Origin: Acidobacteriaceae bacterium
Lineage (GTDB): Bacteria; Acidobacteriota; Terriglobia; Terriglobales; Acidobacteriaceae
Direction: 5' to 3'
NCBI GenBank assembly: GCA_030041435.1
Contig: JASHNW010000050.1
Coordinates: 150,019-214,018, forward strand
DNA: 64,000 nt
The notes below the pieces were generated by a model that was not told where the DNA came from, ran no database searches, and saw nothing but the letters and a program-made list of their open reading frames with translations. The position numbers and the translations under genes were made by a program. Positions 50,332 to 60,423 of this stretch are shown here, one piece after another; position 1 is the stretch's first letter, and every line of letters starts with the position of its first letter.

Positions 50332-53300
50332 ATGGTTTGCAAAGCAAGTGCTTTCGCTCCCCGGCGTCGTCGGATGTTTTCGTGCTGGTTCGTGCTCGCC
50401 GCTCTTGTCATTCCTGCCGGCCTGGCACTCTCCGCCGCCGCGCAGCCCGCGCATCCGCTTCTGCTGCGCAATCCCTCGCTGAGCCGCGACAAGATCGCTT
50501 TCCTCTATGCCGACGACATCTGGACGGTTTCCCGCGGGGGCGGCGAGGCCGAGCGGCTCACCTCCGGCGGCGACATCGTAGCCGGACCCTACTATTCGCC
50601 CGACGGCACGCAGATCGCCTATTCGACCACGCAGAACGGGTTGACCGACGTCTATGTCATCGACGCTGACGGTGGCGTGCCCCGCCGTCTCACATGGAAC
50701 CCCTCGGGCAACTTCGCTGAAGGCAACTTCGCCGTGGGCTGGACGCCCGACGGCAAAGATGTCCTCTTCGATTCCATGCGCGCCAGCTACTCGGATTTCT
50801 TTCAGCTCTTCCGCACCCGCGCCGACGGCGTCGGCTCGCCCACAGTGCTCCCGCTGCCCACCGCCGTATTCGGATCGATCTCGCCTGACGGCGACACCAT
50901 TGCCTATGTTCCGGTGCTGCAATGGGAGGATGCCTGGAAGCACTATCGCGGCGGCCAAACCACGCCTGTTTGGCTGGTCGATCTCAAGACCCTCGACCTC
51001 GTTAAGGTGCCGCGCGACAATTCCAACGACTCCAGCCCCGTGTGGGAAGGGAAGACCGTCTACTTCCTCTCGGATCGCAACGGCCCCGTGTCGCTCTTCA
51101 GCTACGACACCGGCACAAAGGAAGTGAAGCAGGTCATCGATAACCACGGCTACGACCTCAAAACCGTCGCCGCAGGCCCTGGGGCGCTGGTTTACGAGCA
51201 GTTCGGCTCGCTCCACCTCTACGACCTCGCTTCCCATCAGGAGCACACCGTCGCCGTCACCATTCACGGCGCCCTGCCGGAACTCGTCCCGCATCTGGCC
51301 AACATTAACCCGCGCGAAACGCAAAACGTCAGCATCTCGCCCACCGGAGCGCGTCTCGTGGTGGAGGCCCAGGGCGACATTTTCACGCTGCCCGCGGAAA
51401 AGGGCGACACGCGCAATCTGACGAAGACTCCCGGTGCCGCCGAGCGCGATCCCGCCTGGTCGCCCGATGGAAAGTCCATCGCGTATTTCAGCGATGCCTC
51501 CGGCGAATACCAGCTGTTCATCCGCGATCAGGAAGGGCTCACAGCGCCGAAGGTCATCGACCTCGGCCCCGATCCTTCGTTCTATTACAACCCGCGCTGG
51601 TCGCCCGATTCGAAGTCCATCGCCTTTACTGACAAGCACCTTCATCTCTGGTACGTGGACGTCGCCACCGGGAAGCTCACCAAAATCGATACCGGCATCC
51701 GCGGCTCCTTCGGCAGCGCCATGGAAGTCTCCTGGTCGCCCGATTCGCAGTGGGTCGCCTACACGCGCGATCTGGAGAACCAGCTGCACGCCGTCTTCTT
51801 CTACTCGCTGGCTACGCACACCTCCACGCAGATCACCGACGGCATGAGCAACGTTGCCCATCCGGCCTTCGATCCCGACGGCAAATACCTCTACTTCACC
51901 GCTTCCACCAACAATGGACCCTCGGACGCCGGCATCGATCTCTCCTCGCTCGACCGCGCCACCACCAGCAGCGTCTACGTCATCGTCCTCGCCAAAGACG
52001 GCGCATCGCCCGTCCCGCCGGAAAGCGACGACGAAAAAGTGAAGAAGGAGGAGGAGAAACCCGCGGCGGCCGCGGATCAGAGCAAGGATCAGGAGAAGGG
52101 CGCGGCGGCCTCCACCGACAAATCCGCTGCCGAGAAAAAGGAGCCCGAGAAGCCGAAGCCCACGGTCATCGACCTCGCCGGCATCGGCAATCGCATCCTG
52201 TCGCTGCCCATTCCGCCGCGGAATTACATCGCGCTTGCGGTCGGCAAAACAGGAGTCCTCTATCTCGCCGAGGGCCCGGCTGTCGGCCGCCCCTCCAGCT
52301 TCGGAGGGCCGCCCATCCGCTCGCTGTGGCGTTTCACCACCGAGAAGCGCAAGACGGAAGAAGTCCTCAGCGACCTGACCGACTTCGACGTATCCTTCAA
52401 CGGCGAGAAAATCTTCTATGCCCACGAGGAAGGCTGGTTCCTGGCCAACACGGCCGACCTGAAGCCCGGCGGCTCTGAAGGCAAGCCCGTCAACAACCAC
52501 GGCATGTTCGCGGTTATCGATCCGCGCGCCGAATACGCGCAGATGTATCGCGAAACCTGGCGCATCGAGCGCGACTTCTTCTACGACCCGCATCTCCACG
52601 GGCTGGACCTTGCGAAGATCGAATCCAAATATGAGCCATACGTCGCCGGGCTCGCCTCGCGCGACGAGTTCACCTACCTGTGCAACGAAATGCTGGGCGA
52701 AATCGAAGTCGGCCACATGTTCGTCCGCGGCCCGCACACGCATGCCGAGGGTCCCAAACCCGGCCTGCTCGGCGCCGACTACATGGTCGAGAACAACCGC
52801 TATCGGTTCTCCAAAATCTACAACGGCCAGAACTGGACGCCCTCGCTCATCGCGCCGCTCACGCTGCCCGGCATCAACGTCAACGTGGGCGACTACCTGT
52901 TCGCTGTGAACGGACGCGAGCTGCACGCCACCGACAACCTGTACAGCTTCTTCGACGGCACCGCGGGCCAGCAGACCGTTATTCGCGTCGGCGCCAAACC
53001 CGACGGCAGCGATGGCCGCGACGTCACCGTGGTTCCCACCGCGACAGAAGAAGGCCTGCGCAACATCGACTGGATCGAATCCAATCGCCGCCTCGTCGAC
53101 AAGCTCTCCGACGGGAAAATTGCCTACATCTACATGCCCAATACCGGCGGCTCCGGCTACGACAATTTCAACCGCTACTTCTACGCGCAGGTCGATAAGC
53201 AGGGCGTCGTGCTCGACGAGCGCTATAACGAGGGCGGCTTCATCGCCGACTATGTCGTCAACGTGCTCGGCCAGAAGCTGCTGAGCGGCGCGATCGAGCG

Positions 53301-53736
53301 CGACGGCAAACCCGTGCACGATCCGGAAGGGGCGATCTTCGGGCCCAAGGCCATGATCATCAACCAGTCGGCGGGCTCAGGCGGCGACGCCATGCCATGG
53401 TACTTCCGCAAGGCCGGCCTCGGCACGCTGGTGGGGGTGCGCACGTGGGGCGGACTGGTGGGCATCGGCGGGTATCCCGTCCTGATCGACGGCGGCAGCG
53501 TCACCGCGCCACGCTACGCCATCTACGGCCTGCACAACGAGTGGGAAGTGGAAGGCCACGGCATCGCGCCCGACGTCGAAGTGGAAGAACTGCCGAAGGA
53601 CGTGGCGGCCGGCCACGATCTCCAGCTCGAGAAAGCCTTGTCGATCGTGATGGAGCAACTCAAAGAGCACCCGGTCGCGATGCCTTCCATCCCGCCTTAC
53701 CCCAACTACCACAAGAACGACGGGCTGGGCCACTAA
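50332..53736 (+). CDS. tricorn-type S41-family protease
   Basis: A 1134-residue exported protein: signal segment (FVLAALVIPAGLALSAAAQ, about 21-40), two beta-propeller domains built of TolB-like repeats (YSPDGTQIAYSTTQNG, WSPDGKSIAYFSDASGEYQLF, WSPDSKSIAFTD), a Lys/Glu/Ala-rich linker (about 565-605), a PDZ domain, and an S41 core ending with NQSAGSGGD in which Ser1016 is the likely nucleophile. Tricorn degrades oligopeptides after the proteasome or, in exported bacterial forms, extracellular peptides. ATG 50332 has GAGG 9 bases upstream; ATG 50374 is an alternative. The charged linker is unusual. It is divergent from a TonB receptor, suggesting peptide use. Confidence 0.9.
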   Translation: MVCKASAFAPRRRRMFSCWFVLAALVIPAGLALSAAAQPAHPLLLRNPSLSRDKIAFLYADDIWTVSRGGGEAERLTSGGDIVAGPYYSPDGTQIAYSTTQNGLTDVYVIDADGGVPRRLTWNPSGNFAEGNFAVGWTPDGKDVLFDSMRASYSDFFQLFRTRADGVGSPTVLPLPTAVFGSISPDGDTIAYVPVLQWEDAWKHYRGGQTTPVWLVDLKTLDLVKVPRDNSNDSSPVWEGKTVYFLSDRNGPVSLFSYDTGTKEVKQVIDNHGYDLKTVAAGPGALVYEQFGSLHLYDLASHQEHTVAVTIHGALPELVPHLANINPRETQNVSISPTGARLVVEAQGDIFTLPAEKGDTRNLTKTPGAAERDPAWSPDGKSIAYFSDASGEYQLFIRDQEGLTAPKVIDLGPDPSFYYNPRWSPDSKSIAFTDKHLHLWYVDVATGKLTKIDTGIRGSFGSAMEVSWSPDSQWVAYTRDLENQLHAVFFYSLATHTSTQITDGMSNVAHPAFDPDGKYLYFTASTNNGPSDAGIDLSSLDRATTSSVYVIVLAKDGASPVPPESDDEKVKKEEEKPAAAADQSKDQEKGAAASTDKSAAEKKEPEKPKPTVIDLAGIGNRILSLPIPPRNYIALAVGKTGVLYLAEGPAVGRPSSFGGPPIRSLWRFTTEKRKTEEVLSDLTDFDVSFNGEKIFYAHEEGWFLANTADLKPGGSEGKPVNNHGMFAVIDPRAEYAQMYRETWRIERDFFYDPHLHGLDLAKIESKYEPYVAGLASRDEFTYLCNEMLGEIEVGHMFVRGPHTHAEGPKPGLLGADYMVENNRYRFSKIYNGQNWTPSLIAPLTLPGINVNVGDYLFAVNGRELHATDNLYSFFDGTAGQQTVIRVGAKPDGSDGRDVTVVPTATEEGLRNIDWIESNRRLVDKLSDGKIAYIYMPNTGGSGYDNFNRYFYAQVDKQGVVLDERYNEGGFIADYVVNVLGQKLLSGAIERDGKPVHDPEGAIFGPKAMIINQSAGSGGDAMPWYFRKAGLGTLVGVRTWGGLVGIGGYPVLIDGGSVTAPRYAIYGLHNEWEVEGHGIAPDVEVEELPKDVAAGHDLQLEKALSIVMEQLKEHPVAMPSIPPYPNYHKNDGLGH

Positions 53737-53965
53737 CCCGGCAGTTTTTCCCTGGAGCGGAAGGCGTTCGCATCCACGAGCGCTTTCCACTCGCCAATCG
53801 GCTGCGCCGCACACCTCTGCCGCCGATCTGTTCCCGTCCTGCTCACCCTGCTCTCAAGTTTTGCGTCCAACCGGAACCCGCAACGTGCAGCTCACGTATG
53901 CTCGCTGAGGGCCAATCGGTTCCTGTTTCTTCCGGTCCCAATTTCACAGCCAAGGCGACGCATTC

Positions 53966-56425
53966 ATGGGCGACTTCTGGCACGACCTGCGATATTCCCT
54001 TCGCATGCTCATCGCGAACCCCGCGTTCACGTTCACGGCCATCGCGGCCCTCGCCCTCGGGATTGGCGCCAACACCGCCATCTTCACGGTCGTGAATGCG
54101 GTTTTGCTCAAGCCGCTCACCTATCCGGAACCCGAGCGCATGGTGCAGTTCATAAATACGTTTAGCGACGGCGACAGCCCAGGCGCCTCGCCCGTCAATT
54201 TCAATATCTGGCGAGCCCAGACCAGCGTCGTCCAGGACGTGGCCGCCTACGACTTCGGCGGTCCGGGCTTCAACCTCACCGGCGCGGTCCCCGAGCAGGT
54301 ACACGGGATTCATGTTTCCGCCGACTATTTCCGTCTGTTTGGCGCACCCATCGCGCTCGGCCGCACCTTTTCTGCGCAGGAGGACTCTCCCAACGGCGGC
54401 CATGTGGTCGTCATCAGCTATGGCTTCTGGCAGCGCAAGTTCGGCGGCAACCCCAACATCGTCGGCACCTCCGTCTCGCTCAGCAATGAGCCCTACACCA
54501 TCATCGGTGTGCTGGGAAAATCCTTCGTCACCGATCCCGAGTCGGACATCTGGGTACCCTTCCAGCTCGATCCCAACAGCACCAACTTTGGGCATTACTT
54601 TCTCGTCGCCGGCCGCCTGAAACCGGGCGTCACCCTCACTCAGGCCAACGCCCAGCTGAAACTGGCTGCCGATCAATACCGTCGCCTCCACCCCGACGAT
54701 CTCGGCCCCAAAGACAGCTTCGGCGTTCAGCCCCTCCGCGACTCCATCGTCGCCGGCGCCCGCAATTCGCTCTTCGTTCTCCTTGGCGCCGTGGGGTTTG
54801 TCCTGCTCATCGCCTGCGCCAACGTCGCCAACCTTCTGCTGGTCCGCGCCACGGGCCGCAAGCGCGAATTCGCCATCCGCGCCGCGATGGGCGCCAGCCG
54901 CGCGCGCATCCTCCGCCAGCTGCTCACCGAAAGCGTTGTTCTCGCCGTCGCCGGCGGCATCCTCGGCCTCATGCTGGGCTACGCCGGCGTGCGCGCCCTG
55001 CTAGCGGTCAGCCCCGCGGGTCTTCCCCGCATCGGCGAACACGGCGCCGCCGTGGGTATCGACGCACGCGTGCTCGCCTTCACCCTCGGCGTCTCCTTCA
55101 TCACCGGCATCCTCTTCGGAATCTTTCCCGCCATCGGCGCTTCACGCCCCGACCTCAATACCACCCTGAAGGAAAGCAGCAACCGCTCCGGCACGGGCTT
55201 CCGCCAGAGCAAGGCCCGCTCGCTGCTCGTCATCAGCGAGGTTTCGCTGGCTCTGGTCCTGCTCATCGGAGCCGCGCTCCTCATCCGTACTTTCCTCGCG
55301 CTGCGCCAGGTCAATCCCGGCTTCGATCCGCGCAACGTTCTCACCCTCGAAATGTCCCTGACCGGCGATCAATTCAAAAAGACCGCCGGCGTGGCACAGG
55401 TCGCGCACGACGGCCGCGAACGCCTCAACGCCATCCCGGGCGTCGCAGTCTCGGCCTTCACCTGCTGTCTGCCCCTCGAAGGCGGCTACGGGCTGCCCTT
55501 CAACATCATCGGGCGTGCTCCGGATCCCAAATCTCCGTGGAACGGCGGCGCCGGCTGGATGAGCGTTTCTCCCGGCTACTTCGCCGTGTTTCACATCCCC
55601 ATCCTGCGCGGGCGCGACTTCACCGAGCAGGACACCGGCTCCGCGCCCGGCGTTGTGCTCATCAACCAGACCATGGCCCGGAAGTACTGGCCGAAAGGCG
55701 ACCCCGTCGGCCAGCAACTGCTGATCGGCAAAGGTGTCGGCCCGCAGTTCACCGAGCCGCCGCGCCAGATTATCGGCGTCGTGGGCGATATCCGCGACGG
55801 GGGCCTCAACAACGAGCCCCGGCCGCTCATGATCGTCCCGGTTGCGCAGGTCACCGACGGCATGACCGCGCTCAACGCCAACATCGGCCCCATGGTTTGG
55901 CTGGTCCGCACGCACGGCGACCCCCGCCCGTACATCGCCGCCGTTACCGAACAGCTGCGCCAGGCCAGCGGCGGCTTCCCCGTCGCCCGCGTCCGTCCCA
56001 TGACCGAGGTCGTGGTGCAGTCGACGGCCCGCGAGGACTTCAACATGCTCCTGCTCACCATCTTTGGAGCCTCCGCTCTTGTGCTGGCTTCCATCGGCAT
56101 TTACGGCCTCATGGCTTACTCGGTCCAGCAGCGCACCCAGGAAATGGGCATCCGGATGGCTCTCGGCGCCGACCGTGCCCGCATTCGGAATCTTGTCGTC
56201 TGGCATGGCATGCGGCTGGCTCTCGTCGGCATTGTCGTCGGCGTCGGCGCTGCCTTCGGGCTCACGCGCTTCATCGCCAGCTTCCTGTTTGGCGTGAAAA
56301 CCTGGGACCCGACGGTTTTCGTATCCGTCCCTGTATTGTTATCCTTGGTCGCGCTGCTCGCCGTCTGGCTGCCGGCCACCCGCGCCTCCCGCCTTGACCC
56401 GCAGCAGGCCCTGCGCATCGAGTAA
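53966..56425 (+). CDS. ADOP-type ABC transporter permease (MacB/FtsX fold)
   Basis: An 819-residue protein starting GDFWHDLRYSLRMLIANPAFTFTAIAALALGIGANTAIFTVVNAVLL, the hallmark of the acidobacterial duplicated orphan permeases, with a MacB periplasmic core (about 50-270), an FtsX domain with LLLVRATGRKREFAIRAAMGASR, a second periplasmic core and a second FtsX segment ending IGIYGLMAYSVQQRTQEMGIRMALGA and DPQQALRIE. Such permeases probably act without a dedicated neighbouring ATPase. There is no N-terminal prefix domain, in contrast to the permease at 60424-63069. Substrate is unknown. No ATPase or regulator gene is adjacent; it follows the tricorn protease by 229 bases on the same strand. 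Confidence 0.9.
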   Translation: MGDFWHDLRYSLRMLIANPAFTFTAIAALALGIGANTAIFTVVNAVLLKPLTYPEPERMVQFINTFSDGDSPGASPVNFNIWRAQTSVVQDVAAYDFGGPGFNLTGAVPEQVHGIHVSADYFRLFGAPIALGRTFSAQEDSPNGGHVVVISYGFWQRKFGGNPNIVGTSVSLSNEPYTIIGVLGKSFVTDPESDIWVPFQLDPNSTNFGHYFLVAGRLKPGVTLTQANAQLKLAADQYRRLHPDDLGPKDSFGVQPLRDSIVAGARNSLFVLLGAVGFVLLIACANVANLLLVRATGRKREFAIRAAMGASRARILRQLLTESVVLAVAGGILGLMLGYAGVRALLAVSPAGLPRIGEHGAAVGIDARVLAFTLGVSFITGILFGIFPAIGASRPDLNTTLKESSNRSGTGFRQSKARSLLVISEVSLALVLLIGAALLIRTFLALRQVNPGFDPRNVLTLEMSLTGDQFKKTAGVAQVAHDGRERLNAIPGVAVSAFTCCLPLEGGYGLPFNIIGRAPDPKSPWNGGAGWMSVSPGYFAVFHIPILRGRDFTEQDTGSAPGVVLINQTMARKYWPKGDPVGQQLLIGKGVGPQFTEPPRQIIGVVGDIRDGGLNNEPRPLMIVPVAQVTDGMTALNANIGPMVWLVRTHGDPRPYIAAVTEQLRQASGGFPVARVRPMTEVVVQSTAREDFNMLLLTIFGASALVLASIGIYGLMAYSVQQRTQEMGIRMALGADRARIRNLVVWHGMRLALVGIVVGVGAAFGLTRFIASFLFGVKTWDPTVFVSVPVLLSLVALLAVWLPATRASRLDPQQALRIE

Positions 56426-56552
56426 CGCGGCGCGCGGTCCGAATTGTCTCGCCCTTCCACACCTCCCGTGATAGAAGAGATCACGAGCGCACGCAGGCGC
56501 CCCGCTCGTCCCCTCCCCGGTCCCAAATAGCGAACAGCGACGGAGGTGCACG

Positions 56553-58301
56553 ATGGCCGTTGGTTTCATCGCGTGGGGAAGGTTTCTGGATGCCGCGGGC
56601 AACAAGATTACTGTGCCCGCTCCGACGACCGAGCCGCACAGTCCATGGCTCTGGGATTTTATTCGCAGCCAGGCCGCGGCACTCGGCTCGTCGTTCGACA
56701 TCGTGCAGCTGCCGCCGTGGTCGCTCGCCCAGGGCGGCGCCGGGGTCGGATGCGACGGCTACGGCGTCTTCCAGCGCCGCAATCTCAACGGCACCCGCTA
56801 CGGCTCTCTGGAAAGCCTGATGGCCGCTGTCGCCGCGCTCAATGCGCATGGCTGCCAGACCTACGGCGATCTGGTTCTCCACCAGATGATCGGCGAGAAC
56901 GGCGGCCCGGGCGTCTTTCGCTACGTCGGAGCCGACGGCAAAACCATGAATGGACGCGGCCAGACGACCCCCGGCTGGTTCCGCGGCGGTATGAAGGAGG
57001 ACGATCCCATCCCGCCCTTCTGCCCTGAAGACGATGTGCCCGTGCCCGCTGACGATTTTCCCTTCGGCCGGGAAGTCAGCTACCAGCACTGCCACCCGGC
57101 TCAGGTGACGGAGAACGATGCGAAGGACTACCTCACGTGGTCGCAGGCGCGCACCGGCGCGGTTGGCTTCCGCTTCGACGACACCAAAGGGACCTGGGCG
57201 CCGGCCGTCCGCGCCATCATGGACGCACTGCCGCAAGCCCCCTTTTACAGCGAATACTTCGACGGCGATCCCGCCAACCTGAACTGGTGGACCACCAGCG
57301 CACCCCTGAGCGGGCGCTCCGCTGTCGAAGACTTTACCCTCCACTTCGCCATCCAGGCCGCCTGCAACGGATTCGACGCCACCCAGTTCGATCAGGGATC
57401 GGCGGGCTACTGGCAGTGGAACTCCGGCCTCTCCGTGGGCTTCGTCGACAACCCAGATACCGATACCACGCCCGGCGAGCAAGTGGTCTTCAACAAGGGC
57501 ATCGCGTATGCCTACCTGCTGACGCTGCCGCTGCGCCTGGCGCTCGTCTACGGCAAGGACTATTACCCCAGCTCGGTGTGGCCGGGCGCGTACGGCCTCC
57601 AGCCCCTGATCGACAATCTCTGCTGGATCAGCCGCATGTTCGCCGTCGGCGGCTACCAGGTGCACTGGGTCGACCGCGACGTCCATGTGGCCTCGCGCGA
57701 CGGCAACGGTGGCCCCATAGGCTGGAGCGGCGGCCTGCTCACGGCCATCAACTTCAACACGCTCAGCCCGCGCACCATCACCTGTTCCACGCCCTTCGGT
57801 CCCAATCGCTGGCTGCACGACTACACCGGCCACCACCCCGATATCTGGACGGACGGCAATGGCAACGCCACCTTCACCATTCCCTCCAATGCGTGGTCGG
57901 GCGGGCAGTCCTATCTCTGCTTTGCGCCCGGCGGCGTCAGCCGTCCGTATCCCGCCATTGCGCGCACCACAACACAGACCGTCTTCGCTGCCGCCGATCT
58001 CGACGTGATGCCGGCCCGCAACCAGCCAGCTCATCTGCCGCAACGCATCTATTGCATGAAGAACACCAGCGCCTCGCTGCAGTTATCAGCGAGCGTTCCT
58101 TTGAACGGTGCCATCGCGGCCACGGTTAGCGATACCAGCGGAAAAGTCATCGCCGAGCACCGCATCGGCACGGAGGCCCGCCATACGAGCGGCGCAGTAG
58201 TGAACACCGGCTGGCACACCGTCTCTGTGCAGGGTTTCGGACTGCCCGCTGCCGGGTCTCCATTTCATCTAACCATCACCTACACCGGATCTGCGGGCTG
58301 A
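56553..58301 (+). CDS. GH13 alpha-amylase-family protein with altered -1 subsite
   Basis: A 582-residue protein. Conserved regions of the family are present: region I YGDLVLHQ (Asp106), region II GFRFDD (nucleophile Asp209), region III YSEYFDG (acid/base Glu234) and region IV FVDNPDT (Asp302). The two histidines that normally contact the -1 glucose, in NH of region I and NHD of region IV, are replaced by Gln and Pro (VLHQ, DNPD). No signal peptide is seen, so a cytoplasmic location is likely. The C-terminal 150 residues are a beta-rich domain. It may act on a modified substrate, or be an inactive or specialised member. It is followed by an exported PQQ-like protein. Confidence 0.8.
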   Translation: MAVGFIAWGRFLDAAGNKITVPAPTTEPHSPWLWDFIRSQAAALGSSFDIVQLPPWSLAQGGAGVGCDGYGVFQRRNLNGTRYGSLESLMAAVAALNAHGCQTYGDLVLHQMIGENGGPGVFRYVGADGKTMNGRGQTTPGWFRGGMKEDDPIPPFCPEDDVPVPADDFPFGREVSYQHCHPAQVTENDAKDYLTWSQARTGAVGFRFDDTKGTWAPAVRAIMDALPQAPFYSEYFDGDPANLNWWTTSAPLSGRSAVEDFTLHFAIQAACNGFDATQFDQGSAGYWQWNSGLSVGFVDNPDTDTTPGEQVVFNKGIAYAYLLTLPLRLALVYGKDYYPSSVWPGAYGLQPLIDNLCWISRMFAVGGYQVHWVDRDVHVASRDGNGGPIGWSGGLLTAINFNTLSPRTITCSTPFGPNRWLHDYTGHHPDIWTDGNGNATFTIPSNAWSGGQSYLCFAPGGVSRPYPAIARTTTQTVFAAADLDVMPARNQPAHLPQRIYCMKNTSASLQLSASVPLNGAIAATVSDTSGKVIAEHRIGTEARHTSGAVVNTGWHTVSVQGFGLPAAGSPFHLTITYTGSAG

Positions 58302-58453
58302 CAGCGGCGCGGCAGGCAGCTTCCAGCCGTCGCGCAGTTTCGCATTGCAATCGCGTTTTCTTTCGTGCTAGGTTGTTGGCTCCGCACAGGTCCTCAGTAG
58401 TCGATCCATTCCTGTTCTTCACCGTCGATCTTCATCGACTCCCAGGAGAACCA

Positions 58454-60367
58454 ATGAGGCGCCTCCATCTCACCTTTCTCTCTGCCCCGTTTCTTCTCAT
58501 CGCAACCTGCTGCGCCCAGTCCACCATGGTCCCTGTCCTTACCCGCGCCTACGATAACAACCGGTCCGGATGGAATCGCCAGGAGACCATCCTCACCCAG
58601 GCGAATGTGAAGGCCAAAGGAATCGTCCGCGCCACCATCATCCCGGTTTACGGCGATGCGCGCGGCACGGAATCCCAGCCGCTCGTGCTGCCGGGCGTGA
58701 AACTGGCCGACGGCTCGACGCACGACATCATGGTGCTTCCCTCCATGGCCAACCAGGTACGCGGCGTCGACGCTGCCACCGGAGCCGACCTGTGGGACGC
58801 CACCCTCGGCACTCCCATCCAGGGCAGCGCCGCCATCGACGCTCACATGATCAACGACAAATGGGGCGTGCTCAGCACCGGTGTGATCGATCCCGACACG
58901 CAGCGTGTCTACCTCGTCGCGTGGATCTCGCCTGACGGCACGCCGCAGAACGCGAAGCACTATGTCTGCGTCCTCAACATCGCCGATGGCACCCTGGTCG
59001 TTCCGCCGATTCTTGTGGCCGGCACCAGCGGCGCCCAGTCCTATGGGAGCACGATGCGCAAGCAGCGCAGCTCGCTGGTGCTGACGAATATCAACGGCCG
59101 CAAGACCGTGTTCTGGGCCTCGGGAACCGTGCTCGAAACCAACACCGGCGCTGCCGGATGGATCTTCGCCTTCGACTGCGCAACCAACGCCATCACCGCC
59201 TCGCTCGCTCTCTCCCAGGGCCAGGGGGCGGGCATCTGGATGGGCGGCCAGGGGCTCGCGGCCGACGCCCAGGGCTTCCTCTACGCCGTCACGGGCAACG
59301 GCGCCTTCGACGGCGCCACCGACTTCGGCGAATCGGTGATCAAGGTCCAGTACACTCCGCCGGGCTCGGGCGCCGCATCGCTCAAGGTTGTGAGCTGGTG
59401 GTCTCCGTATTCCGACTCTGGCCGCACGGGCGGGAACCCCACCGGCGTCACCGCGGCGGCCCAGCCTCAGAACAAGCTCGCGGGCGCCAGCGCGCCTACC
59501 GAAGCCATGAAGCCTGTCGGCGCAGGCATGTCTGTATCGCTGAAACACGCGCGCGTGGTTAAGACGAAAAACAGCCTTGGCCAGGCGGTGAAGCTCTACT
59601 ATCCGAAATTCGTCACCAACGCGCCGTGGGACGACGAGGATCTGGGCTCCGGCGGAGGCGCGCTGCTGGAAAATTATGGCATCTATATCGCCGCGGGGAA
59701 GGACGGCATCGCCTACGTAACGAAAATAGCCGACATGGGAGAAACGCAGCCCGCCGACTTCGCCAATCCCAAAGCCAACTGCGCCAAACTCGCTTCGCCG
59801 CCCGTGTGGCTCACGGAAGACCCCGGCCCGGTCGACCCCTGCCCCGCCAATCCCACGACGCTCAATTTCATGCCCTGGGGCAAGACGCGTCACATGCACA
59901 TGACGCCCGTCCAGTACCTCAGTCCCGTGCACGGGCAGATGATCTTCGCGTGGGGCGAAAACAGCCAGCTTCACGCCTGGGGCGTCTCGTCCTCCGGCGC
60001 GCTCACTTACCTTGCCCAGAGCAATGAAATTGCATCCGCCAATGTGACAAATTCCCCAGGCGGCATGCCCGGCGGTTTCTGCACGCTTTCGAGCAACGGC
60101 AACACGGCGGGCACCGCGCTGCTCTTCTGCACCATCCCCTACGGCGACGGCAATGCCACGGTCACCAATGGACGGCTGCTCGTCTACGATCCCGACAACT
60201 TCATCACCAACGCCGACGGCAGCCACACGCTCGCCGTGCTGTGGGACTCGCAGCAGTGGAACATCACATTCCTGTTCAATAAATTCGATCCGCCCATGGT
60301 GGATGGCGGCCACATTTACGTTCCCAATTACAACGGCGGCGTCGACGTCTACCAGCTGGCCCAGTAG
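58454..60367 (+). CDS. PQQ-like beta-propeller exported protein
   Basis: A 637-residue exported protein with signal peptide (MRRLHLTFLSAPFLLIATCCA). The repeats VRGVDAATGADLWDATLGTPIQGSAAID, IFAFDCATNAITASLALSQG and others suggest a six- to eight-bladed propeller of the PQQ-dehydrogenase/outer-membrane-BamB type, but the quinone-binding residues of true PQQ dehydrogenases are not evident. GPVDPCPANP and GGFCTLSSNGN hold a few Cys. AGGAG at 58444-58448 lies 5 bases before ATG 58454, fixing the start. Function is unknown: redox, scaffold or substrate binding are options. Confidence 0.78.
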   Translation: MRRLHLTFLSAPFLLIATCCAQSTMVPVLTRAYDNNRSGWNRQETILTQANVKAKGIVRATIIPVYGDARGTESQPLVLPGVKLADGSTHDIMVLPSMANQVRGVDAATGADLWDATLGTPIQGSAAIDAHMINDKWGVLSTGVIDPDTQRVYLVAWISPDGTPQNAKHYVCVLNIADGTLVVPPILVAGTSGAQSYGSTMRKQRSSLVLTNINGRKTVFWASGTVLETNTGAAGWIFAFDCATNAITASLALSQGQGAGIWMGGQGLAADAQGFLYAVTGNGAFDGATDFGESVIKVQYTPPGSGAASLKVVSWWSPYSDSGRTGGNPTGVTAAAQPQNKLAGASAPTEAMKPVGAGMSVSLKHARVVKTKNSLGQAVKLYYPKFVTNAPWDDEDLGSGGGALLENYGIYIAAGKDGIAYVTKIADMGETQPADFANPKANCAKLASPPVWLTEDPGPVDPCPANPTTLNFMPWGKTRHMHMTPVQYLSPVHGQMIFAWGENSQLHAWGVSSSGALTYLAQSNEIASANVTNSPGGMPGGFCTLSSNGNTAGTALLFCTIPYGDGNATVTNGRLLVYDPDNFITNADGSHTLAVLWDSQQWNITFLFNKFDPPMVDGGHIYVPNYNGGVDVYQLAQ

Positions 60368-60374
60368 TGCATCT

Positions 60375-60407
60375 CCCTGCACCCTGAGCCCTGTGCCCTG
60401 CAACCTG
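60375..60407. repeat. CCCTGAGCCCTGTGCCCTG low-complexity repeat between convergent genes
   Basis: A run of (C)CCTG-type units starts 8 bases after the stop of the PQQ-like gene. It carries, in reverse complement, the 10-mer and 9-mer found after moeZ at 17081-17114. Confidence 0.5.
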
Positions 60408-60423
60408 AACGCTGATCTCTGTG

